A stretch of DNA of 64,000 bases, taken from positions 2,936,940-3,000,939 of the forward strand of contig KI301992.1 of assembly GCA_000471045.1 (NCBI GenBank), given 5' to 3'. The stretch is from an actinobacterium LLX17 (lineage in GTDB: Bacteria > Actinomycetota > Actinomycetes > Propionibacteriales > Nocardioidaceae). The notes under the pieces were generated by a model. The model searched no databases, was not told where the DNA came from, and saw nothing but the letters and a program-made list of their open reading frames with translations. The position numbers and the translations under genes were made by a program. This document shows, piece by piece, positions 54,315 to 63,755 of the stretch. The first letter of the stretch is position 1, and every line of letters starts with the position of its first letter.

Positions 54315-56219
54315 CTATCCCTCGTCGAGGAGGAAGGCGGCACCGAGGGTGGCCTCGGGGACGCCGAGCCCCTCGATGATCGTCAGCAGGTGCGGGCGGA
54401 GCTTCTCGAGCTGGTCGTTGACCAGCGTCGTGACCGTCTTCGCGCGAGCGTCGGAGAGGCGGTTGTGGCCCATGAACCAGGCCAGGTCCTCCTCGATCGT
54501 GCTGAGCGCGTAGAGCGTGCAGATCTCGCGCAGCAGGTCGGCGGCCTCGGGGTCCTCGCAGCGTGCGATGCCGGCGGTGAATGCCTCGAGCACGATGCGG
54601 TCGATGTGTACCCGCCCGCAGCGGATGACGTGGTCCTGAGCGCCGTTGAAGATGCGGAACGCCTCCTCGGCGTCCGCTCCCGCCGCACGCTGCAACCGGC
54701 GGGCAGCGGTCTCGATGACGTGCTGCTCGCGGTCCTCGAACAGGCTCAGCTGCGTGCCGCGGTCGAGCAGGTCGTGGTCGTCGTCGCCGCCACCCGGCCG
54801 CGCGTCGATGAGCCGCTGAATGAGCTGGGAGACCGCAGTGCGCTCGCGCACGACGTCGGTGACCGTGCCGGCCACGAACTTGACCATGCCGAGCGGGTCG
54901 AGCCCGCCCACCTCGGCCGCGTAGCCCGTCAGCAGCTCCTTGGCCACGAGCTGCAGCATGACGTGGTTGTCGCCCTCGAAGGTCGTGAAGACGTCGATGT
55001 CTCCGCGGAGCGTGGAGATGCGGTTCTCGGCGAGGTAGCCCGCGCCGCCGCACATCTCGCGCGACTCCTGCACCGCTCGCGACGCGTGCCACGTGAGCAC
55101 CGCCTTGAGGCCGGCGGCGCGTCCCTCGAGCTCGCGCTGCTGCTGGGCATCCGGCTCGTCGCTGCGCTGCAGGCGGTCCATGCGGGCGGTCTGCTGGTTC
55201 TGGGCGAAGCGGTACGCGTACGCCCGGGCCAGCAGGGGCAGGAGGCGGCGCTGGTGCATGCGGTAGTCGGCCAGCAGCACCTCGCTGCCCTCGGGCCCGA
55301 ACTGGCGGCGCTTGAGCGCGTACCGGCCGGCGATGCTGAGGGCCACCTCGGACGCGGCCAACGCCGATCCGCCGACGCTGATGCGACCGCGGATCAGCGT
55401 GCCGAGCATCGTGAAGAAGCGCTTGCCGGTGTCGTCGATCGGCGAGCTGTACGCGCCGCCCTCGTCGACCTGTCCGTAGCGATTGAGCAGGTTCTCGCGG
55501 GGGATGCGCACCTCGTCGAAGGTGATGCGCCCGTTGTCCACGCCGCGCAGACCGCCCTTGTGGTGGTCGTCGGCGGTGGTGACGCCCGGCATGTCGTCGC
55601 CGTTCTCGTCACGGATCTGCACGAGGAAGCAGTGCACGCCGTGGCTCTGCCCGCGGGTGACCAGCTGGGCGAAGACCGCGGCGGTGTCGGCGTGCCGAGC
55701 CGCGTTGCCGATGTAGTCCTTGGTGGAGCTCTTCGTGGGGGAGTGCACCACGAACTCCTGCGTGGCCGGGTCGTACGTGGCCGTGGTCTCCAGGCTCTGC
55801 ACGTCGCTGCCGTGACCGATCTCGGTCATCGCGAAGCAACCGACCATGTCGAGATTGATGATCTTCGGGATCAGCGCGTGGTGCTGCTCGGTGCCGAGGT
55901 TCTCGACGGCGCCACCGAAGAGGCCCCACTGCACGCCGGCCTTGACCATCAGTGAGAGGTCGAACTGTGCCAGCATCTCGATGCCGGTGACCGCCATGCC
56001 GGGATCGCCGGTGCCGCCGTGCTCCTTGCGGTACCCGGCCGCCGGCACACCCGTGGGCACGAGGTCCTTGAGCTGGTTGAAGGTGCGCTCGCGGGCCGCC
56101 TCGAGGTCGAGGTCGTGGTCGGCGGCGAGGTCGAGCTCGGCGAGCCGCACGCGCGACTCCTCGCGCACGTGGCGCCACTTGCCGTCGAGGGAGATGCGGA
56201 GTTCGTCGGACAGCGTCAT
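54315..56219 (-). CDS. Acyl-CoA dehydrogenase/oxidase family protein
   Basis: A 634-residue flavoenzyme closer to acyl-CoA oxidases than to 380-residue dehydrogenases. Features: CFAMTEIGHGSDVQSLETTATYD, GRISVGGSALAASEVALSIAGRYALKRRQFG, CGGAGYLAENRISTLRGDIDVFTTFEGDNHVMLQLVAKELL with the catalytic Glu in TTFEGDN, and a long helical C-terminus. It introduces the alpha-beta double bond in acyl-CoAs; whether oxygen or ETF takes the electrons cannot be told. ATG 56219 follows a leaderless TACCGT. Confidence 0.9.
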   Translation of the reverse strand: MTLSDELRISLDGKWRHVREESRVRLAELDLAADHDLDLEAARERTFNQLKDLVPTGVPAAGYRKEHGGTGDPGMAVTGIEMLAQFDLSLMVKAGVQWGLFGGAVENLGTEQHHALIPKIINLDMVGCFAMTEIGHGSDVQSLETTATYDPATQEFVVHSPTKSSTKDYIGNAARHADTAAVFAQLVTRGQSHGVHCFLVQIRDENGDDMPGVTTADDHHKGGLRGVDNGRITFDEVRIPRENLLNRYGQVDEGGAYSSPIDDTGKRFFTMLGTLIRGRISVGGSALAASEVALSIAGRYALKRRQFGPEGSEVLLADYRMHQRRLLPLLARAYAYRFAQNQQTARMDRLQRSDEPDAQQQRELEGRAAGLKAVLTWHASRAVQESREMCGGAGYLAENRISTLRGDIDVFTTFEGDNHVMLQLVAKELLTGYAAEVGGLDPLGMVKFVAGTVTDVVRERTAVSQLIQRLIDARPGGGDDDHDLLDRGTQLSLFEDREQHVIETAARRLQRAAGADAEEAFRIFNGAQDHVIRCGRVHIDRIVLEAFTAGIARCEDPEAADLLREICTLYALSTIEEDLAWFMGHNRLSDARAKTVTTLVNDQLEKLRPHLLTIIEGLGVPEATLGAAFLLDEG

Positions 56220-56226
56220 GCCGTCC

Positions 56227-56232
56227 ACGGTA
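56227..56232 (-). promoter_or_regulatory. Leaderless -10 element TACCGT
   Basis: On the minus strand TACCGT ends 7 nt before ATG 56219. Confidence 0.45.
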
Positions 56233-56324
56233 GTGGCGGGGGCCGAGGCACGCGCGCCAGTTGGTCGCCTCCGAGCGCGACGGGCCCGAGAAACGGCACG
56301 TCGCCCAGTAGCGCCTATCCTGAG

Positions 56325-56445
56325 GGGGGATCCCCCGATCCCGGCACGACGACGGGGAAGCCGGTCGAACTCCGGCACTGTCGCGCAACCGTGGGCCACC
56401 TCGATGCAGATCGAGGCGGTGAGTCGGAAAGCCGTCGTCGTCGCT
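56325..56445 (+). ncRNA. Cobalamin riboswitch
   Basis: The conserved core is clear: GGGAAGCCGGT, GAACTCCGGCACTGTCGCG, CAACCGTGG and GAGTCGGA, enclosed by arms GACGACGG (56348-56355) and CCGTCGTC (56432-56439). It lies 80 nt upstream of the ECF transporter genes and should switch them off when adenosylcobalamin is abundant. A possible -10, TATCCT, is at 56316-56321. Confidence 0.93.
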
Positions 56446-56524
56446 CCAGCCCCACACGCCGTCGCGAGGTGCAGCGTGGGTGGTCGCCGCGGCGCCACTG
56501 CTGCCTCGCGGGACAAGGACCGCC

Positions 56525-57649
56525 ATGACCGCCCGCGACCTGCACCCCGGGGCCTGGTGGCTCTGGGCGCTCGGGCTCGCGGCCGCGGCGTCGTTCACGT
56601 TGAACCCGGTCGTGCTGCTGCTGATCTGCGCGGTCGCGTCGCTCGTGGTCATGGCCAGGCGCACCGATGCTCCGTGGGCGTTGTCGTTCCGCTTCTACGT
56701 CTACTTCGCGGTGCTCGTCGTGGTGATGCGGGTGCTCTACCGGATCGTGCTCGGGGGTGGGGCCTCGGCGACCGACGTCGTGCTGCTGCGGCTGCCGGAG
56801 ATCCCGCTGCCGGAGGCCGCGCGGGGCATCACCCTGCTGGGTGACGTCACGCAGCAGGCGCTCCTGGGCGGCTTCTACGACGGCCTGCGCCTCGGCACGC
56901 TGATCATCTGCATCGGTGCCGCGAACGCGCTGGCGAACCCCAAGCGGCTGCTGAAGTCGGTGCCGCCGGCGTTCTACGAGATCGGCACCGCAGTCGTCGT
57001 CGCGCTGACGCTGTTCCCGCAGCTGGCCGAGAGCGTGCAGCGGGTCAACCGGGCCCGTCGGTTGCGGGGCTCCCCGCGTCGCGGCGTCGGGGTGCTGCGA
57101 CGTATCGCCGTGCCGGTGCTCGAGGACGCCCTGGAGCGGTCGCTGACGCTGGCCGCCGGCATGGACGCGCGCGGGTACGGCCGCGCCGGGTCGGCCACGC
57201 CGGCGGAGCGACTGCGCACCGGCGCGCTGATGATCGCGGCGCTGTGCGTGATGTGCGTCGGGGTGTACGCCTATCTCGACGGCACCGCGCCGCGCTACCT
57301 GGCCGTGCCCGCACTGGTGTCCGCGCTCGTCCTCGCGGCGGTCGGGCTGTGGTCGGCGGGTCGCCGGGTCCAGCGCACGCGCTACCGCCCCGACCGCTGG
57401 CGCGCGGCCGACCTGCTCACGGCGGCGTGCGGCATCGCCGTCGCCATCGGCATCGACCGTGCCTACGACGTCGACCCGTACGCGGTCATGCCGTACCTCG
57501 ATCGCTGGCCCGAGGTGCCGTGGTGGGTCGTCCTGATCGCACTGGTTGGCGTGGTCCCCGCCCTGCTGACGCCGCCGCCGGTCCCCGACGTGCCGGCACC
57601 AGCCGACCACCGCGACGACCGGGAGGTGAGCCGTGCTGGAGCTGCGTGA
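56525..57649 (+). CDS. ECF transporter transmembrane (T) component
   Basis: A 374-residue CbiQ/EcfT-like membrane protein. N-terminal helices from LALAAAASFTLNPVVLLLICAV, the conserved RRLRGSPRRGVGVLRRIAVPVLEDALERSLTLAAGMDARGYG segment (the coupling-helix region with the A-R-G motif) and extra C-terminal helices beyond the usual 260 residues. AAGGA before ATG 56525. Controlled by the cobalamin riboswitch; overlaps the ATPase gene by 17 nt. Confidence 0.9.
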   Translation: MTARDLHPGAWWLWALGLAAAASFTLNPVVLLLICAVASLVVMARRTDAPWALSFRFYVYFAVLVVVMRVLYRIVLGGGASATDVVLLRLPEIPLPEAARGITLLGDVTQQALLGGFYDGLRLGTLIICIGAANALANPKRLLKSVPPAFYEIGTAVVVALTLFPQLAESVQRVNRARRLRGSPRRGVGVLRRIAVPVLEDALERSLTLAAGMDARGYGRAGSATPAERLRTGALMIAALCVMCVGVYAYLDGTAPRYLAVPALVSALVLAAVGLWSAGRRVQRTRYRPDRWRAADLLTAACGIAVAIGIDRAYDVDPYAVMPYLDRWPEVPWWVVLIALVGVVPALLTPPPVPDVPAPADHRDDREVSRAGAA

Positions 57650-59243
57650 CGTCTCGGTCACCTACCCCGAGTCGGTCGAGCCCGCCCTGGAGCACGTCGA
57701 CCTGACCCTCGCCGACGGCGAGCTGGCCCTCGTCTGCGGTCGCACCGGCTCGGGCAAGTCGACCCTGCTCGGCCTGTTCAACTCGCTCGTGCCGCACTTC
57801 ACCGGAGGCACGCTCGCGGGCGACGTGCTGGTCGACGGCGCGTCGATCCTCGGCGTCCCGCCGCGCGAGCTCGCCCACCTCGTCGGCTACGTGCCGCAGG
57901 ACCCGCTCTCGGGGTTCGTCAGCGACATCGTCGAGGACGAGCTGGCCTACGGCATGGAGCAGCTCGGGCTCGACCCGCAGACGATGCGACGCCGGGTCGA
58001 GGAGACGCTCGACCTGCTGGGCATCGCCGACCTGCGTCGCCGCGCCCTGCGCACCCTCTCCGGCGGGCAGCAGCAGCGCGTCGCGATCGGCGCGGTGCTC
58101 ACGATGCACCCGCGGGTCCTGGTGCTCGACGAGCCGACGTCTGCGCTCGACCCCACGGCCGCCGAGGACGTGCTGGCCACCGTCGCGCGACTCGTCGACG
58201 ACGTGGGCCTGGCTGTCGTCGTGGCCGAGCACCGGATGGAACGTGTCGTCCCGTTCGCCGACCGGGTCGTGACCGTGGCGGATCGTCGGGTGGCCGCGGG
58301 TGATCCCGCCACGATGCTGCGCACGGCCCCGGTCGCGCCGCCCATCGTGCAGCTCGGGCGGCTCGCCGGCTGGGACCCGTTGCCGCTGTCGGTGCGCGAC
58401 GCCCGCCGGCGCCGGTCCGACCTGCTCGACCGCGTCGCGGCGCGAGTGGAGGCGCGGCCCGGCGATCCGAGTGACAGCCGCCCCCCGATCCCGCGCCCCA
58501 CGATCTTGCGCGCCGAGAAGGTCTCGGTGGCGTACCGCTCGGTCTCCGCCGTCCGCGAGGTCGACCTGACGCTGCGCGCCGGCCGCGTCACCGCGCTGAT
58601 GGGTCGCAACGGCTCGGGCAAGTCCTCCCTGCTGTGGGCGCTGCAGGGCAGCACCAGGCGCGGCGGACGCGTGAGCGTCGACGGTCGCGACCCGTCCGGG
58701 TTGTCCGCCGGCGAGGCCCGTGCATTGGTGGGGCTCGTGCCGCAGACCGCCGCCGACCTGCTCTACCTCGAGACGGTCGCCGAGGAGTGCGCCGCCGCCG
58801 ACAGCCAGGCCGGGGTCGAGCCGGGCGTGTGCCGCGGCCTGCTCGACCGTCTGGCCCCCGGAGTTCCCGACGACCGGCATCCGCGCGACCTGTCGGAGGG
58901 GCAGCGGCTGGCCCTCGTGCTCGCGATCGTCCTGACGTCCGGCCCGCGGGTCGTCGCGCTCGACGAGCCGACGCGCGGGCTCGACTACGCCGGCAAGGAC
59001 GCGCTCGCGACGATCCTGCACGAGCTGACCGCCGACGGGCACGCGGTCGTGGTCGCCAGCCACGACGTCGAGTTCGTGGCCGTCGTCGCCGACGAGGTCG
59101 TGGTGCTGGCCGAGGGCGAGGTCGTCTCGGAAGGACCCGTTGCGAAGGTGCTGGCGGAGTCGCCCGCGTTCGCGCCGCAGGTCGCCAAGGTGCTGGGACC
59201 GCCGTGGCTCACCGTCGCCGAGGTCGAGGCGGCGCTGCGATGA
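57633..59243 (+). CDS. ECF transporter double ATPase (two ABC domains)
   Basis: A 536-residue fusion of two ABC ATPases. Domain 1: GRTGSGKST, LSGGQQQRVAIG, VLVLDEPTSALDP. Domain 2: GRNGSGKSS, a changed signature LSEGQRLALVL, and RVVALDEPTRGLDY. It powers the T/S complex. GTG 57633 follows GGGAGGTGAG. Its stop overlaps the S-component start (ATGA). Confidence 0.93.
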   Translation: MLELRDVSVTYPESVEPALEHVDLTLADGELALVCGRTGSGKSTLLGLFNSLVPHFTGGTLAGDVLVDGASILGVPPRELAHLVGYVPQDPLSGFVSDIVEDELAYGMEQLGLDPQTMRRRVEETLDLLGIADLRRRALRTLSGGQQQRVAIGAVLTMHPRVLVLDEPTSALDPTAAEDVLATVARLVDDVGLAVVVAEHRMERVVPFADRVVTVADRRVAAGDPATMLRTAPVAPPIVQLGRLAGWDPLPLSVRDARRRRSDLLDRVAARVEARPGDPSDSRPPIPRPTILRAEKVSVAYRSVSAVREVDLTLRAGRVTALMGRNGSGKSSLLWALQGSTRRGGRVSVDGRDPSGLSAGEARALVGLVPQTAADLLYLETVAEECAAADSQAGVEPGVCRGLLDRLAPGVPDDRHPRDLSEGQRLALVLAIVLTSGPRVVALDEPTRGLDYAGKDALATILHELTADGHAVVVASHDVEFVAVVADEVVVLAEGEVVSEGPVAKVLAESPAFAPQVAKVLGPPWLTVAEVEAALR

Positions 59244-60106
59244 GCATCCTCCGCAAGCCGCCCGTCGGGCGCGCCCCGGCCCACCACACCCCGGCCCACC
59301 ACAGTCCAGCCCTCCCGCTGCGCCCCCGCTCGGCCATCGTGCTGACCATCGCGAGCCTCGCCGGCCTGGCGATGTTCGCGTGGCCACTGCTGCTGCAGCC
59401 CGAGCCGGGCGTCTCGCGCGTCGACCAGCCGTTCCTGTTCATGGCGCTGCTGCCGATCGTGGTGGCCGTGGTGGTCGCCGAGCTGACCGAGGGCGGTCTG
59501 GACTCCAAGTCGCTGGCCGTGCTGGGGGTGCTGACCGCCGTCAATGCAGCGCTGCGCCCCCTCGGCGCCGGCACCGCCGGGGTCGAGCTGACCTTCTTCC
59601 TGCTGATCCTGGCCGGACGGGTCTTCGGCGCCGGCTTCGGCTTCGCCCTCGGGTGCACCAGCCTGTTCGCCTCGGCGCTTCTGACGTCCGGCGTGGGTCC
59701 GTGGCTGCCGTTCCAGATGCTGTGCGCCGCGTGGGTCGGCATGGGCGCGGGTCTGCTGCCCTGTCGGCCGCGCGGGCGCGCCGAGATCGCGATGCTCGTG
59801 GCCTACGGCGTCGTCGCGGCCTACCTGTACGGGTTCCTGATGAACCTGATGTCCTGGCCTTTCCAGCTGGGCATCGCCACGCCGGGCGCCGAGGGTGGCC
59901 TGCAGATGGTGCCCGGCGACCCGTTGTTCGAGAATCTCCACCGCTTCGTCGTCTTCACGCTCGTGACCTCGACGTGGGGCTGGGACACTGGACGAGCCCT
60001 GACCACCGCCGTCTGCCTGCTCGTGCTGGGTCCTGCCCTCCTGACCACCCTGCGGCGCGCCGTGCGCCGCGTCCACCACGCCGCCTCCATCGGAAGGACC
60101 ACCTGA
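59240..60106 (+). CDS. ECF transporter substrate-binding (S) component
   Basis: A 288-residue membrane protein with about six to seven helices, of the CbrT-like type associated with cobalamin or its precursors. The N-terminus carries HHTPAHHSP, which might bind a metal, so cobalt transport cannot be fully ruled out; the riboswitch and transcobalamin-like neighbour favour cobalamin. ATG 59240 overlaps the ATPase stop; its own stop overlaps the next start (TGATG). Confidence 0.87.
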   Translation: MSILRKPPVGRAPAHHTPAHHSPALPLRPRSAIVLTIASLAGLAMFAWPLLLQPEPGVSRVDQPFLFMALLPIVVAVVVAELTEGGLDSKSLAVLGVLTAVNAALRPLGAGTAGVELTFFLLILAGRVFGAGFGFALGCTSLFASALLTSGVGPWLPFQMLCAAWVGMGAGLLPCRPRGRAEIAMLVAYGVVAAYLYGFLMNLMSWPFQLGIATPGAEGGLQMVPGDPLFENLHRFVVFTLVTSTWGWDTGRALTTAVCLLVLGPALLTTLRRAVRRVHHAASIGRTT

Positions 60107-60774
60107 TGAACCGACGTACCGTTCCCGCTCTCCTCCCCACGGTCCTCACCGCGCTGCTCATCTCCGGCGCCATGACCCTTGTCGGGGCATCCGCCGCCCA
60201 CGCGCACGGTGACTGCGTGGCCGGCACCGACACCGTCGTCGTCCTCGACGCCACGGAGCTCGACGGCGAGGAGCAGGTGCTCTGCGCGGTCGACGCCGTC
60301 GGCTTGACGGGTCTGGATGCCCTGACCGCCGCTGGCCTGGAGTACGAGGAGACCTCGGCCGCGACGATGCCGTTCGTCTGCCGCATCGACGGCCTGCCCA
60401 CACCGGAGGACGAGAGCTGCGAGGCCTCGCTCGACGGCGAGGGCTACTGGGCCTTCCTGGTCGCCACCGAGGGCGGCGAGTGGCAGTACGCGCAGACCGG
60501 GCTCGGTGAGCACCAGGTGGGCGAGGACGAGTTCCTGGCCCTCGTCTACACGCCGCTGACCGAGACCGGTGTCCCGGCGGTGCCCGCCGAGGCCACCCAG
60601 GCCACCCGCGACGAGGCGGCCCAGGCGCACGCCGCCGAGGAGTCCCCCGGACCGTCGGAGGTCGCCGAGGAGGAGAACGACACGAAGACCATCGGCCTCG
60701 TGGTCGGCTCGCTCGCCGTCGTCCTGCTGGTCGCGGTCGGCTTCGTCGTGTACCGCGGCCGCCAGGAGGGCTGA
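60106..60774 (+). CDS. Membrane-anchored transcobalamin-like (DUF4430) protein
   Basis: A 222-residue exported protein: signal peptide (residues 1-34, ending AHAHG), a DUF4430/transcobalamin-like domain (AVGLTGLDALTAAGLEYE, FVCRIDGLP, CEASLDGEGYWAFLVATEGGEWQYAQTGLGEHQV), an acidic linker, and a C-terminal membrane helix (TIGLVVGSLAVVLLVAVGFVVYRGRQ). Four cysteines could form disulfides. In eukaryotes and some bacteria this domain binds cobalamin; here it probably hands B12 to the ECF S-component. Start and stop overlap with its neighbours shows operon membership. Confidence 0.85.
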   Translation: MNRRTVPALLPTVLTALLISGAMTLVGASAAHAHGDCVAGTDTVVVLDATELDGEEQVLCAVDAVGLTGLDALTAAGLEYEETSAATMPFVCRIDGLPTPEDESCEASLDGEGYWAFLVATEGGEWQYAQTGLGEHQVGEDEFLALVYTPLTETGVPAVPAEATQATRDEAAQAHAAEESPGPSEVAEEENDTKTIGLVVGSLAVVLLVAVGFVVYRGRQEG

Positions 60775-60781
60775 TCAGCCG

Positions 60782-61363
60782 ATGACCGACCCCACCGCCC
60801 TGCCTGTTCCCGTCACCGTGTCGATCACCCGGCACGTCGACCCCGACCACGTCGACCAGATGCTCGCCTGGCTCCGCGCCGGCACGCAGCTGTCGGAGCG
60901 GTTCGACGGGTTCCTCGGGTCGGGCTGGGTGCGGCCCTCGCCGGGATCGACCGAGTGGCACATGCTGTACCGCTTCGACTCGCCCGAGAACCTGCGGGCC
61001 TGGGACGAGTCCGAGCAGCGGCGCTGGTGGCTCGAGGCGGCCGAGGGGTTCGTCGAGGAGTCGCGGCACGAGCGGCGCACCGGCATCGAGGGCTGGTTCG
61101 ACGAGCCCAGCAGCGTCGACGTGCAGGACCTGCGCCCGCCGCCCGTCGCACCTCCGCGCTGGAAGCAGATGTGCGCGATCTTCCTGGTGTTCTTCCCGCT
61201 CAGCGTGGCGGCCAACTGGACGTCGAGCCAGCTGCTGCCCGACGTGGCGCTGCCGGTGCGCGTGCTGGTGAGCGTCCTGGCGATGACGCCGATCATGACC
61301 TACCTGGCGCTGCCGTTCATCACGCGACTGCTGGCGCCGTGGCTCAACAAGCAGCCGTCGTGA
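60782..61363 (+). CDS. ABM-domain protein with C-terminal membrane helices
   Basis: A 193-residue protein: an antibiotic-biosynthesis-monooxygenase-like alpha/beta domain (about residues 1-100, VTVSITRHVDPDHVDQMLAWLRAGTQ ... HMLYRFDSPENLRAWDES), then two membrane helices. Similar proteins are of unknown function. It ends in the GTGA junction with cobQ (61360-61363), so it is co-translated with the cobalamin genes. Confidence 0.8.
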   Translation: MTDPTALPVPVTVSITRHVDPDHVDQMLAWLRAGTQLSERFDGFLGSGWVRPSPGSTEWHMLYRFDSPENLRAWDESEQRRWWLEAAEGFVEESRHERRTGIEGWFDEPSSVDVQDLRPPPVAPPRWKQMCAIFLVFFPLSVAANWTSSQLLPDVALPVRVLVSVLAMTPIMTYLALPFITRLLAPWLNKQPS

Positions 61364-62922
61364 GGGGCCTGCTGGTCGCAGGCACGACCTCGGACGCCGG
61401 CAAGACGGTGGTCACGACGGCGCTGTGCCGGGCGTTCGCGCGTCGCGGCGTGAAGGTCGCGCCGTTCAAGGCGCAGAACATGTCGAACAACTCGATGGTG
61501 GTCCCCGGCGGGGGTGCCGGGCCGTGGGCGGCAGACAGCACCGCGGCAGATCAGTACTGCGAAATTGGGCGGGCGCAGTGGATCCAGGCGTTGGCCGCCG
61601 GTGCGCAGCCGGAGGCCGCGATGAATCCGGTGCTGCTCAAGCCGGGCAGTGACCGCACGAGCCACGTCGTGGTGATGGGACGCCCGGCGGGCACGCTCGG
61701 CTCGCGCGACTTCCTCGGCGGCCGGGCGCATCTGGCGGAGGCGGCGTTCGAGGCGCTCGACGACCTCGCGTCGCGGTACGACGTCATCGTCGCCGAGGGC
61801 GCGGGTTCGCCGACGGAGATCAACCTGCGTGCGCACGACTACGTCAACATGGGGCTCGCCCGGCACGCCGACCTGCCCGTTGTGGTGGTCGGTGACATCG
61901 ATCGCGGCGGGGTGTTCGCGGCGCTGCACGGCACCGTGGCGCTGCTGGAGGCGGCCGACCAGGACCTGGTCGCGGGGTTCGTCATGAACAAGTTTCGCGG
62001 TGACGTCTCGCTGCTGCAGCCGGGCATCGACCGGCTCGCCGAGCTGTCGGGACGCCCGACTTTGGGTGTTCTGCCATGGCACCCGGAGCTGTGGCTCGAC
62101 TCCGAGGACGCGCTCGACCTCGAGGGGCGTCGTTCCGAGAACGCCGACGGTGCCGCGCTCCGTGTCGCGGTCGTCCGGCTGCCGCGCATCAGCAACTTCA
62201 CCGACGTCGACGCGCTGGGTCTGGAGCCCGAGGTTGACGTGACGTTCGCGTCGCGGCCGCACCACCTCGACGGTGCCGACCTCGTGGTGCTGCCGGGCAC
62301 GCGAGCGACCATCAGCGACCTCGCGTGGTTGCGCCGGCAGGGGCTGGCCGACGCGGTCGTGCGGCATGCGGCCGGCGGGGGCGCGGTGCTGGGCATCTGT
62401 GGCGGGTTCCAGATGCTGGGTCAGGCCGTGGCCGACCCGGACGGTGTCGAGGGCGCGGCCGGCGCCGAGGTCGAGGGACTGGGCCTGCTCGACGTGCGCA
62501 CCGACTTCGGCGCTGAGAAGGTCCTGCGGCTGCCCACGGGGCGTGCTCTCGGTGCGGACGCGTCGGGGTACGAGATCCATCACGGGCGCATCACGCGCTC
62601 TTCTTCCACCGGCGGGGGTGCCGGGCCGTGGGCGGCGAACAGCACCGAGTTCCTCGGCGGAGCGCAGTCGGGGGCGGTCTTCGGGACCATGTGGCACGGC
62701 AGCCTGGAGTCCGACGATCTGCGGCGGGCCCTGCTGACGCAGGTCGCGGCGGGCGCCGGCCGTCCGGTGCCGACCTCCGAGGTGTCGTTCGCCGAGCGGC
62801 GCGAGGCGCGGCTCGACCTGTTGGGCGACCTCGCCGAGGAGCACCTCGACGTCGACCGCCTGCTCGACCTCGCGACGTCGGGCGCCCCGTCCGGTCTGCG
62901 GCGACTGCCGCCGGGCGCGTGA
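61360..62922 (+). CDS. cobQ: Cobyric acid synthase
   Basis: A 520-residue glutamine amidotransferase that amidates four carboxyls of adenosylcobyrinic diamide. N-terminal synthetase domain GTTSDAGKTVVTTALCRAF, KAQNMSNNSM, INLRAHDYVNMGLARHADLPVVVVGDIDRGGVFA; GATase domain with the cysteine in LGICGGFQMLG and the histidine in GTMWHG. Two in-frame copies of the segment GGGAGPWAA(D/N)ST are inserted, one after NNSMVVP (61505) and one after GRITRSSST (62609); neither is in the usual enzyme. GTG 61360 overlaps the previous stop. Confidence 0.93.
   Translation: MRGLLVAGTTSDAGKTVVTTALCRAFARRGVKVAPFKAQNMSNNSMVVPGGGAGPWAADSTAADQYCEIGRAQWIQALAAGAQPEAAMNPVLLKPGSDRTSHVVVMGRPAGTLGSRDFLGGRAHLAEAAFEALDDLASRYDVIVAEGAGSPTEINLRAHDYVNMGLARHADLPVVVVGDIDRGGVFAALHGTVALLEAADQDLVAGFVMNKFRGDVSLLQPGIDRLAELSGRPTLGVLPWHPELWLDSEDALDLEGRRSENADGAALRVAVVRLPRISNFTDVDALGLEPEVDVTFASRPHHLDGADLVVLPGTRATISDLAWLRRQGLADAVVRHAAGGGAVLGICGGFQMLGQAVADPDGVEGAAGAEVEGLGLLDVRTDFGAEKVLRLPTGRALGADASGYEIHHGRITRSSSTGGGAGPWAANSTEFLGGAQSGAVFGTMWHGSLESDDLRRALLTQVAAGAGRPVPTSEVSFAERREARLDLLGDLAEEHLDVDRLLDLATSGAPSGLRRLPPGA
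61505..61543 (+). repeat. In-frame intragenic repeat in cobQ, copy 1
   Basis: 28 bases starting CCGGCGGGGGTGCCGG are the same as at 62609, followed by 11 bases with two differences. It encodes PGGGAGPWAADST. Confidence 0.85.
62609..62647 (+). repeat. In-frame intragenic repeat in cobQ, copy 2
   Basis: The second copy, read in the same frame (TGGGAGPWAANST), between GRITRSSS and EFLGGAQ. Confidence 0.85.
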
Positions 62923-62996
62923 GCTCGTGCGGTGAGGCGTGTCATGGTTGACGACATGGTTGCCCTCTTCCCGTTCATTCGTCTCGTGGCAGCTGG

Positions 62997-63743
62997 ATGA
63001 CCCGGGGACCGCACGTCCTGCTGCTCGGTGGCACGTCTGAGGCGCGCGACCTCGCCCTGCGGCTCTTGAGGTCGGGGCTGCCGTTCGAGTCGTCGCTCGC
63101 CGGGCGGGTGGCGCGCCCGAAGCTCCCCGTCGGCCCGGTCCGCATCGGCGGGTTCGGTGGGGTCGAGGGGCTCCGGACGCATCTGAGGCAGCGGGGGGTC
63201 TCCGCGGTCGTCGACGCGACCCACCCGTTCGCCGAGGGCATGACCCGCAATGCCGAGCTGGCCTGCGCGGCGGAGGGGATCCCGCTGCTGCGGTACGCCC
63301 GTCCGGGCTGGTCCGACGCCCCGGGTGCTGAGGGCTGGCACTGGGTCGACGACCACGAGGCGGCGGCGTCGCGGACGGCCGAGCTCGGCTCGCGACCGTT
63401 CCTCACCGTCGGCCGCCAGGCCCTCGACCGGTTCGTCGGTCCCCTCGCCGACCGCGCCGTCGTCGCGCGCGTCGTCGATCCGCCGGAGATCGACCTGCCG
63501 GACGCGTGGACGTTGCTCCTGAGCCGCGGTCCCTACGACCTTGACGGCGAGCTGGCGCTGATCGACGCGCATGGTCTCGACGTCGTCGTCACGAAGGACT
63601 CCGGTGGCACGCACACGTGGCCCAAGCTCGAGGCGGCCGCCCAGCGCTCGCTCCCGATCGTCGTCGTGCGCCGCTCCGATCCGGCCCCCGGCGTCCCCAC
63701 GGTCACCGACGTCGACGCCGTCCTCGCCTGGCTCTCGGCCTGA
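62997..63743 (+). CDS. cobK: Precorrin-6A reductase
   Basis: A 248-residue NADPH-dependent reductase of the corrin ring. Typical segments: [73 protein letters not shown] and [12 protein letters not shown] 62997 is the first start; its ribosome site is weak. 74 nt separate it from cobQ. It continues the cobalamin biosynthesis cluster, which presumably goes on outside the window. Confidence 0.93.
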   Translation: MTRGPHVLLLGGTSEARDLALRLLRSGLPFESSLAGRVARPKLPVGPVRIGGFGGVEGLRTHLRQRGVSAVVDATHPFAEGMTRNAELACAAEGIPLLRYARPGWSDAPGAEGWHWVDDHEAAASRTAELGSRPFLTVGRQALDRFVGPLADRAVVARVVDPPEIDLPDAWTLLLSRGPYDLDGELALIDAHGLDVVVTKDSGGTHTWPKLEAAAQRSLPIVVVRRSDPAPGVPTVTDVDAVLAWLSA

Positions 63744-63755
63744 CCGACCCCCGGG

